23,171 nt of DNA. Origin: a virus. Positions within the stretch are counted from its first letter, which is position 1; every line of letters begins with the position of its first letter. The stretch is taken from positions 1-23,171 of the IMG/VR virus record IMGVR_UViG_3300037586_000149. One strand, given 5' to 3'. Made by a program: the position numbers and the translations under genes. Below, in pieces: positions 6,046 through 14,352 of this stretch. The notes below the pieces were generated by a model, which did not search any database, had not been told where the DNA came from, and saw only the letters and a program-made list of their open reading frames with translations.

Positions 6046-8631
6046 ATGGCTATTCAGTATCAACCCGCAAATGAGGCAAACCTAGTAGATGCTCCATCAG
6101 AAGGTGGAGCGTTTAGCTCAGGAGTTTCTTCTGGGCAGATCGTAGACTCTAAGAACAAGGCTGCAGAAGCCGCTTCCTCTGCAATCGAGGCGGCAGCCTC
6201 AGCTACCACAGCGGCAGCCTCAGCTACCACAGCATCAACCAAAGCCGATGAAGCTAATGCTAGTGCTGTGGCCGCTGCAATCAATGCTTCTACGTTGACT
6301 CAAGACCTAGACACCAACGGCAACGACATCACCCTTGGCGATAACGACGAGGCTATATTTGGTGCAGGGAATGACCTACAGATTTACCATGATGCAGGGG
6401 GCGATAGCTATATCAAAGAGTCTGGGTCTGGTCAGCTTTATATAGAAGCTACTAATTTACGCTTAAAATCGGCAGGTGACGAAACCTATCTCACCGCAAA
6501 TGCCGATGGTGCCGTTTCTCTTTACCATGACAACTCAATCAAACTAGCCACCACAGCCACAGGCGTTGACGTTACTGGTGATGTATCCTTACCTGACGAT
6601 GGCAAAGTTACCTTTGGTGCAGGGGATGACCTACAGATTTACCATAATGGAATAGCGACATTCATTGATGAGGTTGGTACTGGTTCTTTGAATATTCGTG
6701 CAACCGACCACTTGTTTACTGACCCAGTAGGCAACAATAAAATTATAGCAACTACAGGCGGTTCGGTTGACCTTTTTCACAACGCCTCTAAAAAACTAGC
6801 CACCACAGCCACAGGCATAGACGTTACTGGCAACATCACCTTTGGCGATTCCGATAAGGCTATATTTGGTGCAGGGAATGACCTAAAGATTTACCATGAT
6901 GGGGCTAATAGTTGGGTAGACGAAAGCGGAACAGGCAACTTAAATTTGACAACGAATGGCGGTGCAATCAACTTCACATCTAACGGTGAGAATTTAGCTA
7001 GTTTCAATACCAACGGCGCAGTAACCCTCTACCACGACAACTCAATCAAACTAGCCACAACATCCACAGGCATAGACGTTACTGGTGATATAAATGTCAA
7101 CTCATCATACCCACGCATCAACCTCACCGATGAGGGGGACAATCCAGATTATTCGATTATTAATTCTGACGGCATCTTTACTATTTACGATGTAACAAAT
7201 GCAAGCAACCGCTTAGCTCTCAGTACCGCAGGTTTAGGCATTGGTATGAGTCCCGCTGAAGTCCTCGATTTGAAAGCAAGTTCAGGTGATACACGCATCA
7301 GACTAGATGCCGCAAGCGGGGCTGATACTGAGATTAAGTTCTGGAACGATGGGGTAGCTCAGTACACAATTGGCCATGACGACAGTTCAGACAACTTCGT
7401 AATCGGTGGTGCGAATGTCGATGCGCCGATGGTTTCCGTTGATAAAAGCGGCAAACTATTGGTGGGCAAAACGACTTCTAGCCCAACTACAGCGGGCGTT
7501 GAGTTGCAAACAGGCACAGGGGCTTATGGTGCGTTGGTAGCTACCGCCTCTGTCCAACCTTTGCTTTTGAACCGACTTTCAACTGATGGCGGCATTGCAG
7601 TGTTCCGTAAGGACAACACAAACGTGGGGTCTATTGGCAGTCGAGCAGGGGTGCAGTTATACATCGGGGATGGTAACTCCGCGCTTTTGTTCGTGGATTC
7701 AACCAACCAAATTCTACCGCACGATATAGCGACAAATGCTCCTACAGACAACATACTAGACCTCGGCGGTAGTTCATCACGCTTCAAAGACCTCTACCTC
7801 AGTGGCACAGTCACAGCTAACAAACTAAAACTTGTAAACGATGCAACAGACGGAATTAAAATCTCAAGAACATCGGGCGCATCTGAAAACCTATATCTAG
7901 GAACTAAAGCGTCAGCAGGCATTTCGGGGACTGATTTTCCTGCACAAATTGAGGCGAACGGCTGTAACCTTTTAGAAGTGTATACGCAGGGAAGTCAGCC
8001 AGTTGTTTTTGGCACTGATAGCACTGAACGTATGCGCATCGACTCCAGCGGTCGCGCACTCGTGGGCATCACCGGCGCTAGTGGATTCGGGCAACTCGAA
8101 ACAACTACCTTTGCCACGGAGGGGCAGTGCATTCTTGCAAGAACGGGAGGCTCAGTATTGGTGGGGGCTACCTCAATCATCGGAGCAGAAAAAACACATA
8201 TATCTTTTGACAGAACAGGCGAATGGGGTCTTTGCATAGCAAACACATCTTCTACTGCCCCCAACAACGCTACTATGATTGATTTTAGGTACGCAGGTTC
8301 GCAGACTGGTTACATAGGTTCGAACGGCACGACAACATCCTACAACACATCCTCTGACCAACGCCTCAAGGAAAACATTGCAGACGCTGATGACGCTGGT
8401 AGCAAGATAGACGCAATTCAGGTCAGACAGTTTGATTGGAAAATTGATGGTGAGCATCAGAACTACGGCATGATTGCACAGGAGTTAATCGAAGTAGCAC
8501 CAGAAGCAGTCACTGAGGGTGAGACTGAAGATGACATGATGGCTGTCGATTACAGCAAGCTCGTTCCTACCCTCATCAAAGAAATCCAAACACTACGCAA
8601 CCGTGTTGCACAACTGGAGAACAACGAATGA
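6046..8631 (+). CDS. Tail fibre/spike with C-terminal S74 intramolecular chaperone
   Basis: An 861-residue protein with SD AAGGAG (6033-6038). Residues 1-35 form a putative virion-anchoring start. Residues 36-80 are an Ala/Ser/Thr-rich repetitive helix or coiled coil. Residues 92-348 contain three units of about 85 residues with the motif FGAGNDLQIYHD and the closing motif KLATTATGVDVTG. A long beta-rich shaft follows. The C-terminus (about 775-861) is a peptidase S74 domain: SSDQRLKENI, the core IQVRQFDWK, NYGMIAQELIEVAPEAV, then VDYSKLVPTLIKEIQTL and a short coiled coil. S74 domains drive trimerisation of beta-helical fibres and cut themselves off (established for the endosialidase/T5 L-shaped fibre class). 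The Ser-Asp step in the SSDQRLKENI segment is the expected cleavage region. The receptor is unknown. Confidence 0.9.
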   Translation: MAIQYQPANEANLVDAPSEGGAFSSGVSSGQIVDSKNKAAEAASSAIEAAASATTAAASATTASTKADEANASAVAAAINASTLTQDLDTNGNDITLGDNDEAIFGAGNDLQIYHDAGGDSYIKESGSGQLYIEATNLRLKSAGDETYLTANADGAVSLYHDNSIKLATTATGVDVTGDVSLPDDGKVTFGAGDDLQIYHNGIATFIDEVGTGSLNIRATDHLFTDPVGNNKIIATTGGSVDLFHNASKKLATTATGIDVTGNITFGDSDKAIFGAGNDLKIYHDGANSWVDESGTGNLNLTTNGGAINFTSNGENLASFNTNGAVTLYHDNSIKLATTSTGIDVTGDINVNSSYPRINLTDEGDNPDYSIINSDGIFTIYDVTNASNRLALSTAGLGIGMSPAEVLDLKASSGDTRIRLDAASGADTEIKFWNDGVAQYTIGHDDSSDNFVIGGANVDAPMVSVDKSGKLLVGKTTSSPTTAGVELQTGTGAYGALVATASVQPLLLNRLSTDGGIAVFRKDNTNVGSIGSRAGVQLYIGDGNSALLFVDSTNQILPHDIATNAPTDNILDLGGSSSRFKDLYLSGTVTANKLKLVNDATDGIKISRTSGASENLYLGTKASAGISGTDFPAQIEANGCNLLEVYTQGSQPVVFGTDSTERMRIDSSGRALVGITGASGFGQLETTTFATEGQCILARTGGSVLVGATSIIGAEKTHISFDRTGEWGLCIANTSSTAPNNATMIDFRYAGSQTGYIGSNGTTTSYNTSSDQRLKENIADADDAGSKIDAIQVRQFDWKIDGEHQNYGMIAQELIEVAPEAVTEGETEDDMMAVDYSKLVPTLIKEIQTLRNRVAQLENNE
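6319..7089 (+). repeat. Three tandem ~255-bp repeats in the fibre gene
   Basis: Three units start near 6319, 6577 and 6832. Each contains a nearly identical stretch beginning TTTGGTGCAGGG at 6358, 6613 and 6865, spaced 255 and 252 bases. Each closes with a copy of the sequence coding KLATTxTGxDVTG. The ends of the units are more alike at DNA level than their middles, which suggests recombinational shuffling of cassettes. Confidence 0.85.
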
Positions 8632-8924
8632 ACTTTACAATCGCAAACTTAGAACGCAACACAGAAACCGATGGCGTGATAGTAGCCCACTGGCGCATCA
8701 GCAAGTCCGTGGATGAGCATACAGCCACGAGCTACGGCACAGCATCTTTTACTCCCGACCCTACCGCAGACGGCTTTATACCCTTTGCTGACCTCACCGA
8801 AGATACAATAATCGGTTGGGTACAGGAAGCATTAGACACAGAAGCACTTGAGGATTCACTGGACGCAGACCTAGCGGAACAAGCTAGTCCGTCTACTCTG
8901 GTAGGAGTACCTTGGGGTGATTAA
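8628..8924 (+). CDS. Small fibre-associated protein (DUF7936-like)
   Basis: A 98-residue protein whose ATGA start overlaps the stop of the S74 fibre gene, so it is translationally coupled to it. The order of segments, beta strands with VIVAHWRISKS and ATSYGTASF, then GFIPFADLTEDTIIGWVQEAL and a C-terminal GVPWG, matches a small uncharacterised family that often follows tail-fibre genes in tailed phages (I recall it as DUF7936, not checked). The tight coupling suggests a fibre-assembly chaperone or a minor fibre-tip component. No catalytic motif is seen. Family resemblance is fairly clear; the function is inferred from context. Confidence 0.75.
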   Translation: MNFTIANLERNTETDGVIVAHWRISKSVDEHTATSYGTASFTPDPTADGFIPFADLTEDTIIGWVQEALDTEALEDSLDADLAEQASPSTLVGVPWGD

Positions 8925-8971
8925 GACAACGGCAAGATATATATACCGAAAAGAGATAAGGAGAAAGATGA

Positions 8972-9235
8972 ATGTCTAAGGAATTTACTATAAATAAAAA
9001 TATACCGATAATGTTTTTATTAGCTCTAGCATTACAGTTTATTTATTTTGTTAATTTCATTTCAAGCTTAGACGCTAGGCTACATAATAGCGAGAAGCAA
9101 TTGATTAAACAAGAAGCACGTCTCTCGTCTATCGAAGAGAATGTACAAGGCCAACAGGTTTCTCTGGCTAGAATAGATGCAAACATAAAGCATATTAGAG
9201 ATACTGTTGACAGACTTATAAACGGAACAAAATAA
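8972..9235 (+). CDS. Small membrane protein: one TM helix plus coiled coil, lysis-associated
   Basis: An 87-residue protein. Residues 14-32 (IMFLLALALQFIYFVNFIS) form one clear transmembrane helix. Residues 33-84 are an amphipathic coiled coil with heptads (LDARLHNSEKQLIKQEARLS and onward). There is no signal peptidase site and no lipobox. The layout resembles XhlA/hemolysin-type or T7 gp17.5-type small lysis proteins and some i-spanins. It sits just before the 3-TM holin, so a role as holin partner, second holin or inner-membrane spanin is inferred. SD AAGGAG (8958-8963) is eight bases from this ATG but only four from another ATG at 8968 that opens a three-codon frame. Confidence 0.7.
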   Translation: MSKEFTINKNIPIMFLLALALQFIYFVNFISSLDARLHNSEKQLIKQEARLSSIEENVQGQQVSLARIDANIKHIRDTVDRLINGTK

Positions 9236-9248
9236 TAGGTATGAAACT

Positions 9249-9635
9249 ATGAGTATACTATCATCATTGATTGAGCCCGTCACAGGCTTGCTTGACAAGT
9301 TCGTAGTGGACAAGGATAAGAAATTAGCCCTTGCCCATGAGATAGCAACTATGGCTGAACGTCATGGTCAGGAACTTGCAAAGGCACAGCTAAAAATAAA
9401 CGAGAAGGAGGCAGCACATAAGTCCCTATTCGTAGCAGGTTGGCGACCCGCAGTTGCTTGGGTTTGCGTGGGTGGGTTCACTATCAATTTCATGATTAGT
9501 CCGCTTGCCGCACCCTTTGGTATCCTTATACCACAGGCAGACACAGCTACTATGATGCCTGTCCTTCTAGGTTTACTTGGACTAGGTACAATGAGAACCT
9601 ATGAGAAGAAGAATGGCGTTCAAAGAGAACGATAA
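9249..9635 (+). CDS. Holin, 3-TM GTA-holin type
   Basis: A 128-residue protein. It opens with an amphipathic helix (residues 1-20) and a charged helical segment (21-58). The signature FVAGWRPAVAWVCVGG (about 61-76) begins the hydrophobic part, which continues through residue 95. A final membrane helix (about 101-115) ends in LLGLGTMRTYEK. The GWRP start and the LGLG-x-x-RT-x-EK end are hallmarks of the 'holin of 3TMs, for gene-transfer release' family. Holins permeabilise the inner membrane at a set time. The SD is weak, and a four-codon frame (ATG 9241 to TGA 9252) overlaps this start, which may throttle expression. No separate endolysin gene lies next to it; the only lysozyme visible is the virion one at 19954. 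Confidence 0.85.
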   Translation: MSILSSLIEPVTGLLDKFVVDKDKKLALAHEIATMAERHGQELAKAQLKINEKEAAHKSLFVAGWRPAVAWVCVGGFTINFMISPLAAPFGILIPQADTATMMPVLLGLLGLGTMRTYEKKNGVQRER

Positions 9636-9657
9636 CGAATTATGAAGGAGAACTAAA

Positions 9658-10203
9658 ATGGCTAGTTCCATTGACTCAAATAAACCAGTAACAGGCAGTC
9701 CGACAACATCGTCTGTTCGAGATAACTTTCAACATGCACAGTCAGAAATTAATAGGTTACTCAGAAGTTCTGAAGAATTCCGCACCAACACTGGCAGCGT
9801 AAATGCTCTTGCAGCTGATTTCGGCGTTGACGTAGCTTTGACTGCTGGTGCTCGGATAGTTGTTAAGACTACGGGCGCTAACACAGGAGCTGTTACTTTA
9901 GCATGTGACGGAGGTTCACCTAATAATGTAAAACTCCCTGATGGGTCTTCATTAATTGGCGGGGAGATCCCTGGGGGAACCCACTTTTTAGACTTGTTCT
10001 ATGATGGTACCAATTGGATTTTGCTTAACCCTCAGGCCACTACAAACAAGATCAAAGATAGTGACGGTAATACTTTGCAATCCGATCTTGATGGTAAACT
10101 AGGTTCTAGTGCTACAGCAGTAGCAGCTACTAAGTGGAATGTCTATAATATCTCAACATCCCAGTCTGGCACTGACTCAAGCACCATCTACTTTAGGACG
10201 TAA
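9658..10203 (+). CDS. Hypothetical virion-associated protein, beta-rich
   Basis: A 181-residue protein with strong SD AAGGAG (9645-9650). The N-terminus (SSIDSNKPVTGSPTTSSVRD) leads into a short helix (NFQHAQSEINRLLR). A Gly/Thr/Ala-rich beta region follows, with FLDLFYDGTNWILLNPQ near residues 108-124, a pattern seen in capsid-decoration and tail-fibre head domains of marine phages. The N-terminal lead-in TxSSVRDNFxxxxxEI occurs in several phage fibre and appendage proteins. No TM or catalytic motif is visible. It is nearly contiguous with the next gene (two bases apart). It is probably a structural appendage, with low confidence in anything more specific. Confidence 0.65.
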   Translation: MASSIDSNKPVTGSPTTSSVRDNFQHAQSEINRLLRSSEEFRTNTGSVNALAADFGVDVALTAGARIVVKTTGANTGAVTLACDGGSPNNVKLPDGSSLIGGEIPGGTHFLDLFYDGTNWILLNPQATTNKIKDSDGNTLQSDLDGKLGSSATAVAATKWNVYNISTSQSGTDSSTIYFRT

Positions 10204-10205
10204 TT

Positions 10206-10790
10206 ATGAGCATCTTTATTGGAAGCAATGAAATCAACGACATAGTGATAGGGTCTACTCCCATCAACAGCGTATGGATCGGAGCTAATCAAGTATGGAG
10301 TCGCAGTAAGGTAATAACTAATGACTGGTACGAGCATAATCAGTATCTTAACTATGGCTCTAGCAAAGTGACAAAGTATGCAGGTTTCTCCTCAGATCAT
10401 ACGAGTACTGATAGTTCAGGATCGGATACTGTTCTCGATGATAGCTCGATAGCCCCTAACGCTTCCTTTACGAGATCACCTCAGGTAGCAGGCCAAACAG
10501 CGGGTACAGACATTGAGGATTTGTTCTGGTATAAGATGGTTTACATTGAGACTAACCATCTTCAGGAGGTTTTAAACGTCACCACCACTGAACATGTGAA
10601 ACTTAGATTAACTAAGGAAGTCACGGATACTGGATGGACATCTATGACTATTGGTAGTATGACTTTAAACCGAGCTGATGCAGATTCTTTTAATGGTTGG
10701 GAATGGGAATGGGATGTTACCTCAAATCCCTTTGGATCTGATGAAGAGTCAGGGTTAGACACTACCACTGAAGTGACCTGGGTTGCTTAA
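10206..10790 (+). CDS. Hypothetical structural protein with N-terminal IGS triple repeat
   Basis: A 194-residue protein. Its start follows the previous stop by two bases, with AGGACG (about 10196) as a poor SD, so it is probably translated by coupling. Residues 2-32 are three short pseudo-repeats: SIFIGSNEIND, IVIGSTPINS, VWIGANQVWS. This IGS-x-x-IN motif is common at the N-terminus of tail- or baseplate-associated proteins of aquatic phages, where it probably forms a small beta structure for attachment. The remainder is Ser/Thr/Asp-rich and beta-like with several Trp (WEWEWDV near the end). No enzyme motif is visible. A tail accessory or receptor-binding role is inference. Confidence 0.65.
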   Translation: MSIFIGSNEINDIVIGSTPINSVWIGANQVWSRSKVITNDWYEHNQYLNYGSSKVTKYAGFSSDHTSTDSSGSDTVLDDSSIAPNASFTRSPQVAGQTAGTDIEDLFWYKMVYIETNHLQEVLNVTTTEHVKLRLTKEVTDTGWTSMTIGSMTLNRADADSFNGWEWEWDVTSNPFGSDEESGLDTTTEVTWVA

Positions 10791-10804
10791 TAAGGAGAAT
10801 AAAT

Positions 10805-12835
10805 ATGTCAACTTCACCAAGATCTCCGAGGAACTTTTTCCCCGCAGACTTAACCCCTTTGTTACTCTCAGGGTGGCAAACAAATAAATTTGATTTAAGT
10901 ATTCCTTTCTGGGAAGAAGTTGATGGACTCCAATTCACAGAGACTTCTATAAGAAGGAAACCTGGTCATTCACAAATAGGTACCACAGCAACTGCAAACA
11001 TACGGGGGATGATATCTGTCCCTGAGTTTGACACAAGCACCTTGTATATTGGGACTCTTAGCAATATTTACAGATGGAAGCTAGATGAGTATACCGATTC
11101 TTTCACCAACGTAGGGTCTGGGTATAATTTAAACCAAAACTCAAGTACAGCAGGGTGGGACAGTGCATCTGGTCGTGTCAATGAATATACTATAACGTCA
11201 AGAGGTAATGGTTACGCTGTGGGGGAGATTCTCACTTTCACTTCATCGTCCTCTGGCATTGACTTCAAAGTAGAAGTAACCGAGGTAGGAGGTACTGGTT
11301 CAATTTATGGAATCTTAGTACTTAATTCAGGTACTGGTCATATTGTCGACGAAGTCCTAACTTACAATGCTGGAAGCAGTGGCGGGAATTTTGTGGTAAC
11401 TGTTAACTCAATTACTACTCATTCCACTTGGATTGATGAGGGTGCAGTTTCTACATGGGACTTCGGGTCTAATGAAGCCTCTCAATGGAGTTTCACTAAC
11501 TTCGGTACTTGGGTATTGGGTGCTAATGATGCAGGGCCTCTAGTCATCAAGAAAAGCTCTGAATCTTTCTTAAACCTTGAAGCTGCTAAAGTATCAGGCG
11601 CTACTATCTCTACTGCAGGTGATAGTTATACCGTAGGTGAAGCTTTGACTTTCACAGGCGGATCTGGTTCATCCTTCACAGCTACTGTTACTTCTATTGG
11701 AGGCTCTAGTGGTATAACAGGTATTAAAGTTACTGCCGTTGGATCAGGGTATCTTAACGGTGAAGAACTTACTGAGAACGCTGCTGGTGGTGGGTCAGGC
11801 GCAAAGGTTGTTGTTACAACTTCTGACTGTCCTTTCACAAGAGTTAGGGCTGTAAGTAAATCTGGACCTCATCTTATTGCAATTAACTACGATACCTCTG
11901 CTGGTAATTTCCCTCAAAATGTAGCATGGTGTTCTATGGATGACCCTGACACTTGGATAGGTGCTGCTGATAACTCAGCGGGTAGCTTAACGTTAAGAGA
12001 AGCAACCTCAGATTTAAAATGCATAGTACCCTTAGGGGAATCTAAGGCTATATATACTGACAGTCAAATGTTTATACTAAACTATATTGGAAGCCCTTAC
12101 TACTTCGGATACGAGACCGCAATGGCTAATGGTGCTGGTGCGATTTCTTCACAAGCTGTTATAGCTGTTGATCGTGTTAATTATGGATTATCTTCCAGAG
12201 GATTCTTCATGACCGATGGTAATAGCGTTGAGGTGATTGGGGGAAAAGAGGGAATCTCTAATTGGGTCTTTGACCAGTTATCTACGGGTGAGTATGCACA
12301 AGTAGTTGCCTCTCATAATCGGGATAATCACGAAGTTGTCTGGTCATTACCTATAGGAGATGCCAGTAAGTGTACTGCCGAAGTGGTTTATAACTATGTT
12401 ACTAGCACTTGGAGTAAGAGAACTTCCACTCTATGTTCATCCACAGAACTCTCAGGCACCCTCCCTTTACGTGTCTCAGGTGACTCAGCAGGCAATGTTT
12501 ATTTAGAAGATGGGGAAACCTCCCCTCACAATACGACTGCCACAACCAGAGCACACGACTTTGATGACCCCTTTGCTATTAAGGAATTAACTTCTATCAG
12601 GGTCGGGAAAACTGGCGATGGTGATCCTCTCATAGAAATAGGTTGGGCTGAGAATATAGATGATGAGCCTACCTTCAACCCTTCTGACAGTTTCCATGCG
12701 AAGAAGCAATATAAAGAGTATAATATTAGGACTTCAGGTAGATACCTCTTCTTGCGGATATCTTCTTCAGATGATAATGATTCTTGGGAGATCTCCAATA
12801 TAACAATCAAAGGTAGGATACGAGGGTTTAGATAA
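10805..12835 (+). CDS. Tail nozzle / stabilisation protein (P22 gp10, T7 gp12 class)
   Basis: A 676-residue protein with SD AAGGAG (10792-10797). The N-terminus (PRNFFPADLTPLLLSGWQTN, then IPFWEEVDGLQFT) and the blade-like segments LYIGTLSNIYRWKLDEY, TRVRAVSKSGPHLIAINYD, WCSMDDPDTW, FMTDGNSVEVIGGKEGISNW and VYNYVTSTWSKRTSTL match the beta-propeller nozzle proteins that extend the tail below the adaptor. It is longer than P22 gp10 (about 470). Two inserted modules at about residues 125-202 and 263-340, themselves repeats, account for much of the excess. It would bind the adaptor ring from 5273 and carry fibres. The gene ends in TAATG, coupling it to the next gene. Confidence 0.78.
   Translation: MSTSPRSPRNFFPADLTPLLLSGWQTNKFDLSIPFWEEVDGLQFTETSIRRKPGHSQIGTTATANIRGMISVPEFDTSTLYIGTLSNIYRWKLDEYTDSFTNVGSGYNLNQNSSTAGWDSASGRVNEYTITSRGNGYAVGEILTFTSSSSGIDFKVEVTEVGGTGSIYGILVLNSGTGHIVDEVLTYNAGSSGGNFVVTVNSITTHSTWIDEGAVSTWDFGSNEASQWSFTNFGTWVLGANDAGPLVIKKSSESFLNLEAAKVSGATISTAGDSYTVGEALTFTGGSGSSFTATVTSIGGSSGITGIKVTAVGSGYLNGEELTENAAGGGSGAKVVVTTSDCPFTRVRAVSKSGPHLIAINYDTSAGNFPQNVAWCSMDDPDTWIGAADNSAGSLTLREATSDLKCIVPLGESKAIYTDSQMFILNYIGSPYYFGYETAMANGAGAISSQAVIAVDRVNYGLSSRGFFMTDGNSVEVIGGKEGISNWVFDQLSTGEYAQVVASHNRDNHEVVWSLPIGDASKCTAEVVYNYVTSTWSKRTSTLCSSTELSGTLPLRVSGDSAGNVYLEDGETSPHNTTATTRAHDFDDPFAIKELTSIRVGKTGDGDPLIEIGWAENIDDEPTFNPSDSFHAKKQYKEYNIRTSGRYLFLRISSSDDNDSWEISNITIKGRIRGFR
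11177..11824 (+). repeat. Duplicated ~78-residue module inside the nozzle gene
   Basis: Copy 1 (about 11177-11410) and copy 2 (about 11591-11824) encode related modules. Each contains two half-units of the pattern G-x-x-Y-x-x-GE-x-LT followed by a Gly/Ser-rich strand pair ending in VTxxG or VVTV/VVTT. The region between the copies (about 11411-11590) is Trp-rich and nozzle-like. Protein-level similarity is clear; DNA similarity is weak, so the duplication is old or the copies were acquired separately. Confidence 0.7.
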
Positions 12836-13149
12836 TGTTACCAGTTAAATATGATGCCAAAGCAACACAGAGAGAGATAAACAAATCCCTGGCATCCTCT
12901 GATCTTTCGACACTAGTTGTGTTGACAGGAGATGCAGGAACTGATGTTACTTATAATTCGGAGACAAATACCCTCACCATACCTCAGGGGGATACAGGGG
13001 TTGGGTCCGAGGAAACCCCCCAACAACTTTTAAATAAGATACTGCAAGTAGATGGCATTAGCAGCAATCTCGATGCAGATAAATTAGATGGAAATGACAG
13101 TAACCACTACTTAAACGTGAACAGTAGTATTAATGCTGGAACATTCTAG
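12835..13149 (+). CDS. Small fibre-like protein with LDADKLDG motif
   Basis: A 104-residue protein whose ATG shares one base with the nozzle stop (TAATG). The N-terminus is Lys/Ala-rich and helical (residues 1-25). A short beta region includes TDVTYNSETNTLTIPQGDTG. The C-terminus contains VDGISSNLDADKLDGNDSNH followed by YLN, a widespread tail-fibre motif in which LDAD-x-LDG precedes a receptor-binding or knob domain. Here the protein ends soon after the motif, so it looks like a fibre N-terminal part without the usual distal domain, either a small adaptor or a remnant of a longer fibre. Coupling to the nozzle suggests an adaptor linking nozzle and fibres (inference). Confidence 0.65.
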   Translation: MLPVKYDAKATQREINKSLASSDLSTLVVLTGDAGTDVTYNSETNTLTIPQGDTGVGSEETPQQLLNKILQVDGISSNLDADKLDGNDSNHYLNVNSSINAGTF

Positions 13150-13163
13150 AGGAAATATAAATT

Positions 13164-14342
13164 ATGTCACAAACAATTCAGATAAAAAGAAGTGATAGTG
13201 CTACAATATCAAGCTTCTCACCAGCAGCCGGTGAACTGGCGTACGTGAGTACGTCTGGCACAGATAAACTATACATAGGGCACCCAGATGGATCAACAGG
13301 AGCTGTAGCTATTGGGGGTGCAAGCTACATGTCTAAGCTAGATGGTATAGACGCATCCGCAACAGCTAATTCAGACGAATCAATACAAGACCTTGTTGGT
13401 GCTATGGTTTCTGGTAATACCGAGACAGGTATCACAGTGACTTACCAAGATGCTGATGGGACTTTGGATTTTACTGTAGCCACCCAATCAGACGTAAACT
13501 TTACCTCCGCTGACCATACAAAACTGGACGGTATAGAAACCAGTGCCGATGTGACCGATGCTACTAATGTAACAGCGGCAGGGGCGTTAATGGATTCGGA
13601 GGTGACTAACCTTGCAGAAGTTAAAGCTTTTGATGCTTCAGATTATGCAACAGCGGCTCAAGGTCAGTTAGCTACTGATGCTTTACCTAAAGCTGGTGGG
13701 GCGATGACAGGGGCGGTGTCTATATCAACTGCTTCTGTAGCAACGCCAGCCCTAACCCTTACAAATACTGACGATGGCTCAGGAAATTCACCAACACTTG
13801 AGCTGACAAGAACCTCAACTTCCCCAGCGGCTGATGATCATATAGGACAAATTGTCTTTAAAGGTAAGGACTTAAGTGGCGGCGACAATACGTACGCAAA
13901 AATATCCGCACAAATTACGGATGCTACCAATGGTAGTGAGGACGGTAAGCTCTATTTCGGTGTTCCCAAAAACGGCAATTTTACAACTACGCTGGGAATG
14001 GATGCCGATGCGGCTTCCTTTGTGGGTGATGTATTAGTTGCGGGTGATCTAATAGTCTCAGGCTCAACTACCACCATTAACACTGAAGAAATTGAGCTTG
14101 CCGATAATTATATTTTACTTAACAGTAATCTAACTGGCGATCCTGCTGATAATATAGATACAGGGATTGAGATTAATCGTGGGAACTATACAAATGTAAA
14201 GCTTTTCTGGGATGAAAGTGATACGCGATGGATGGTTCAGGAAGCTCCTGATGGCGCAGGTCAAGCGAGTGCTAATTACGCTCTTTTACACACTGGTAAT
14301 TCCTCATCTGCAACTTATACCATTGATGGCGGTACATGGTAA
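13164..14342 (+). CDS. Tail fibre protein with M(S/A)QTIQ-KRS N-terminal module
   Basis: A 392-residue protein with SD AGGA (13150-13153). Residues 1-50 form an N-terminal module (SQTIQIKRSDSATISSF, GELAYVSTSGTDKLYIGHPD) shared with the fibre at 14431. Residues 55-150 carry repeats with KLDGIDASATAN and KLDGIETSADVTD, a well-known phage-fibre motif. A DALPKAGGAMTGAVSISTAS segment (about 174-193) is a hinge or shaft motif common in fibres. The beta-rich C-terminal half has EEIELADNYILLNSNLTG and ends with a WMVQEAP region. No S74 chaperone is present. It is probably a receptor-binding or intermediate fibre. A weak terminator-like hairpin follows. Confidence 0.8.
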   Translation: MSQTIQIKRSDSATISSFSPAAGELAYVSTSGTDKLYIGHPDGSTGAVAIGGASYMSKLDGIDASATANSDESIQDLVGAMVSGNTETGITVTYQDADGTLDFTVATQSDVNFTSADHTKLDGIETSADVTDATNVTAAGALMDSEVTNLAEVKAFDASDYATAAQGQLATDALPKAGGAMTGAVSISTASVATPALTLTNTDDGSGNSPTLELTRTSTSPAADDHIGQIVFKGKDLSGGDNTYAKISAQITDATNGSEDGKLYFGVPKNGNFTTTLGMDADAASFVGDVLVAGDLIVSGSTTTINTEEIELADNYILLNSNLTGDPADNIDTGIEINRGNYTNVKLFWDESDTRWMVQEAPDGAGQASANYALLHTGNSSSATYTIDGGTW

Positions 14343-14352
14343 TAAACACTAC

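Noticed and set aside
8003-8457. Overlapping open frames on both strands inside the S74 fibre gene, one Cys-rich
   Set aside because: The S74 domain reading frame is unambiguous here; the others are out-of-frame shadows.
8925-8971. ATATATATA tract before the small membrane protein considered as a phage promoter
   Set aside because: It is short, without a repeated consensus elsewhere in the window that could define a phage-specific promoter.
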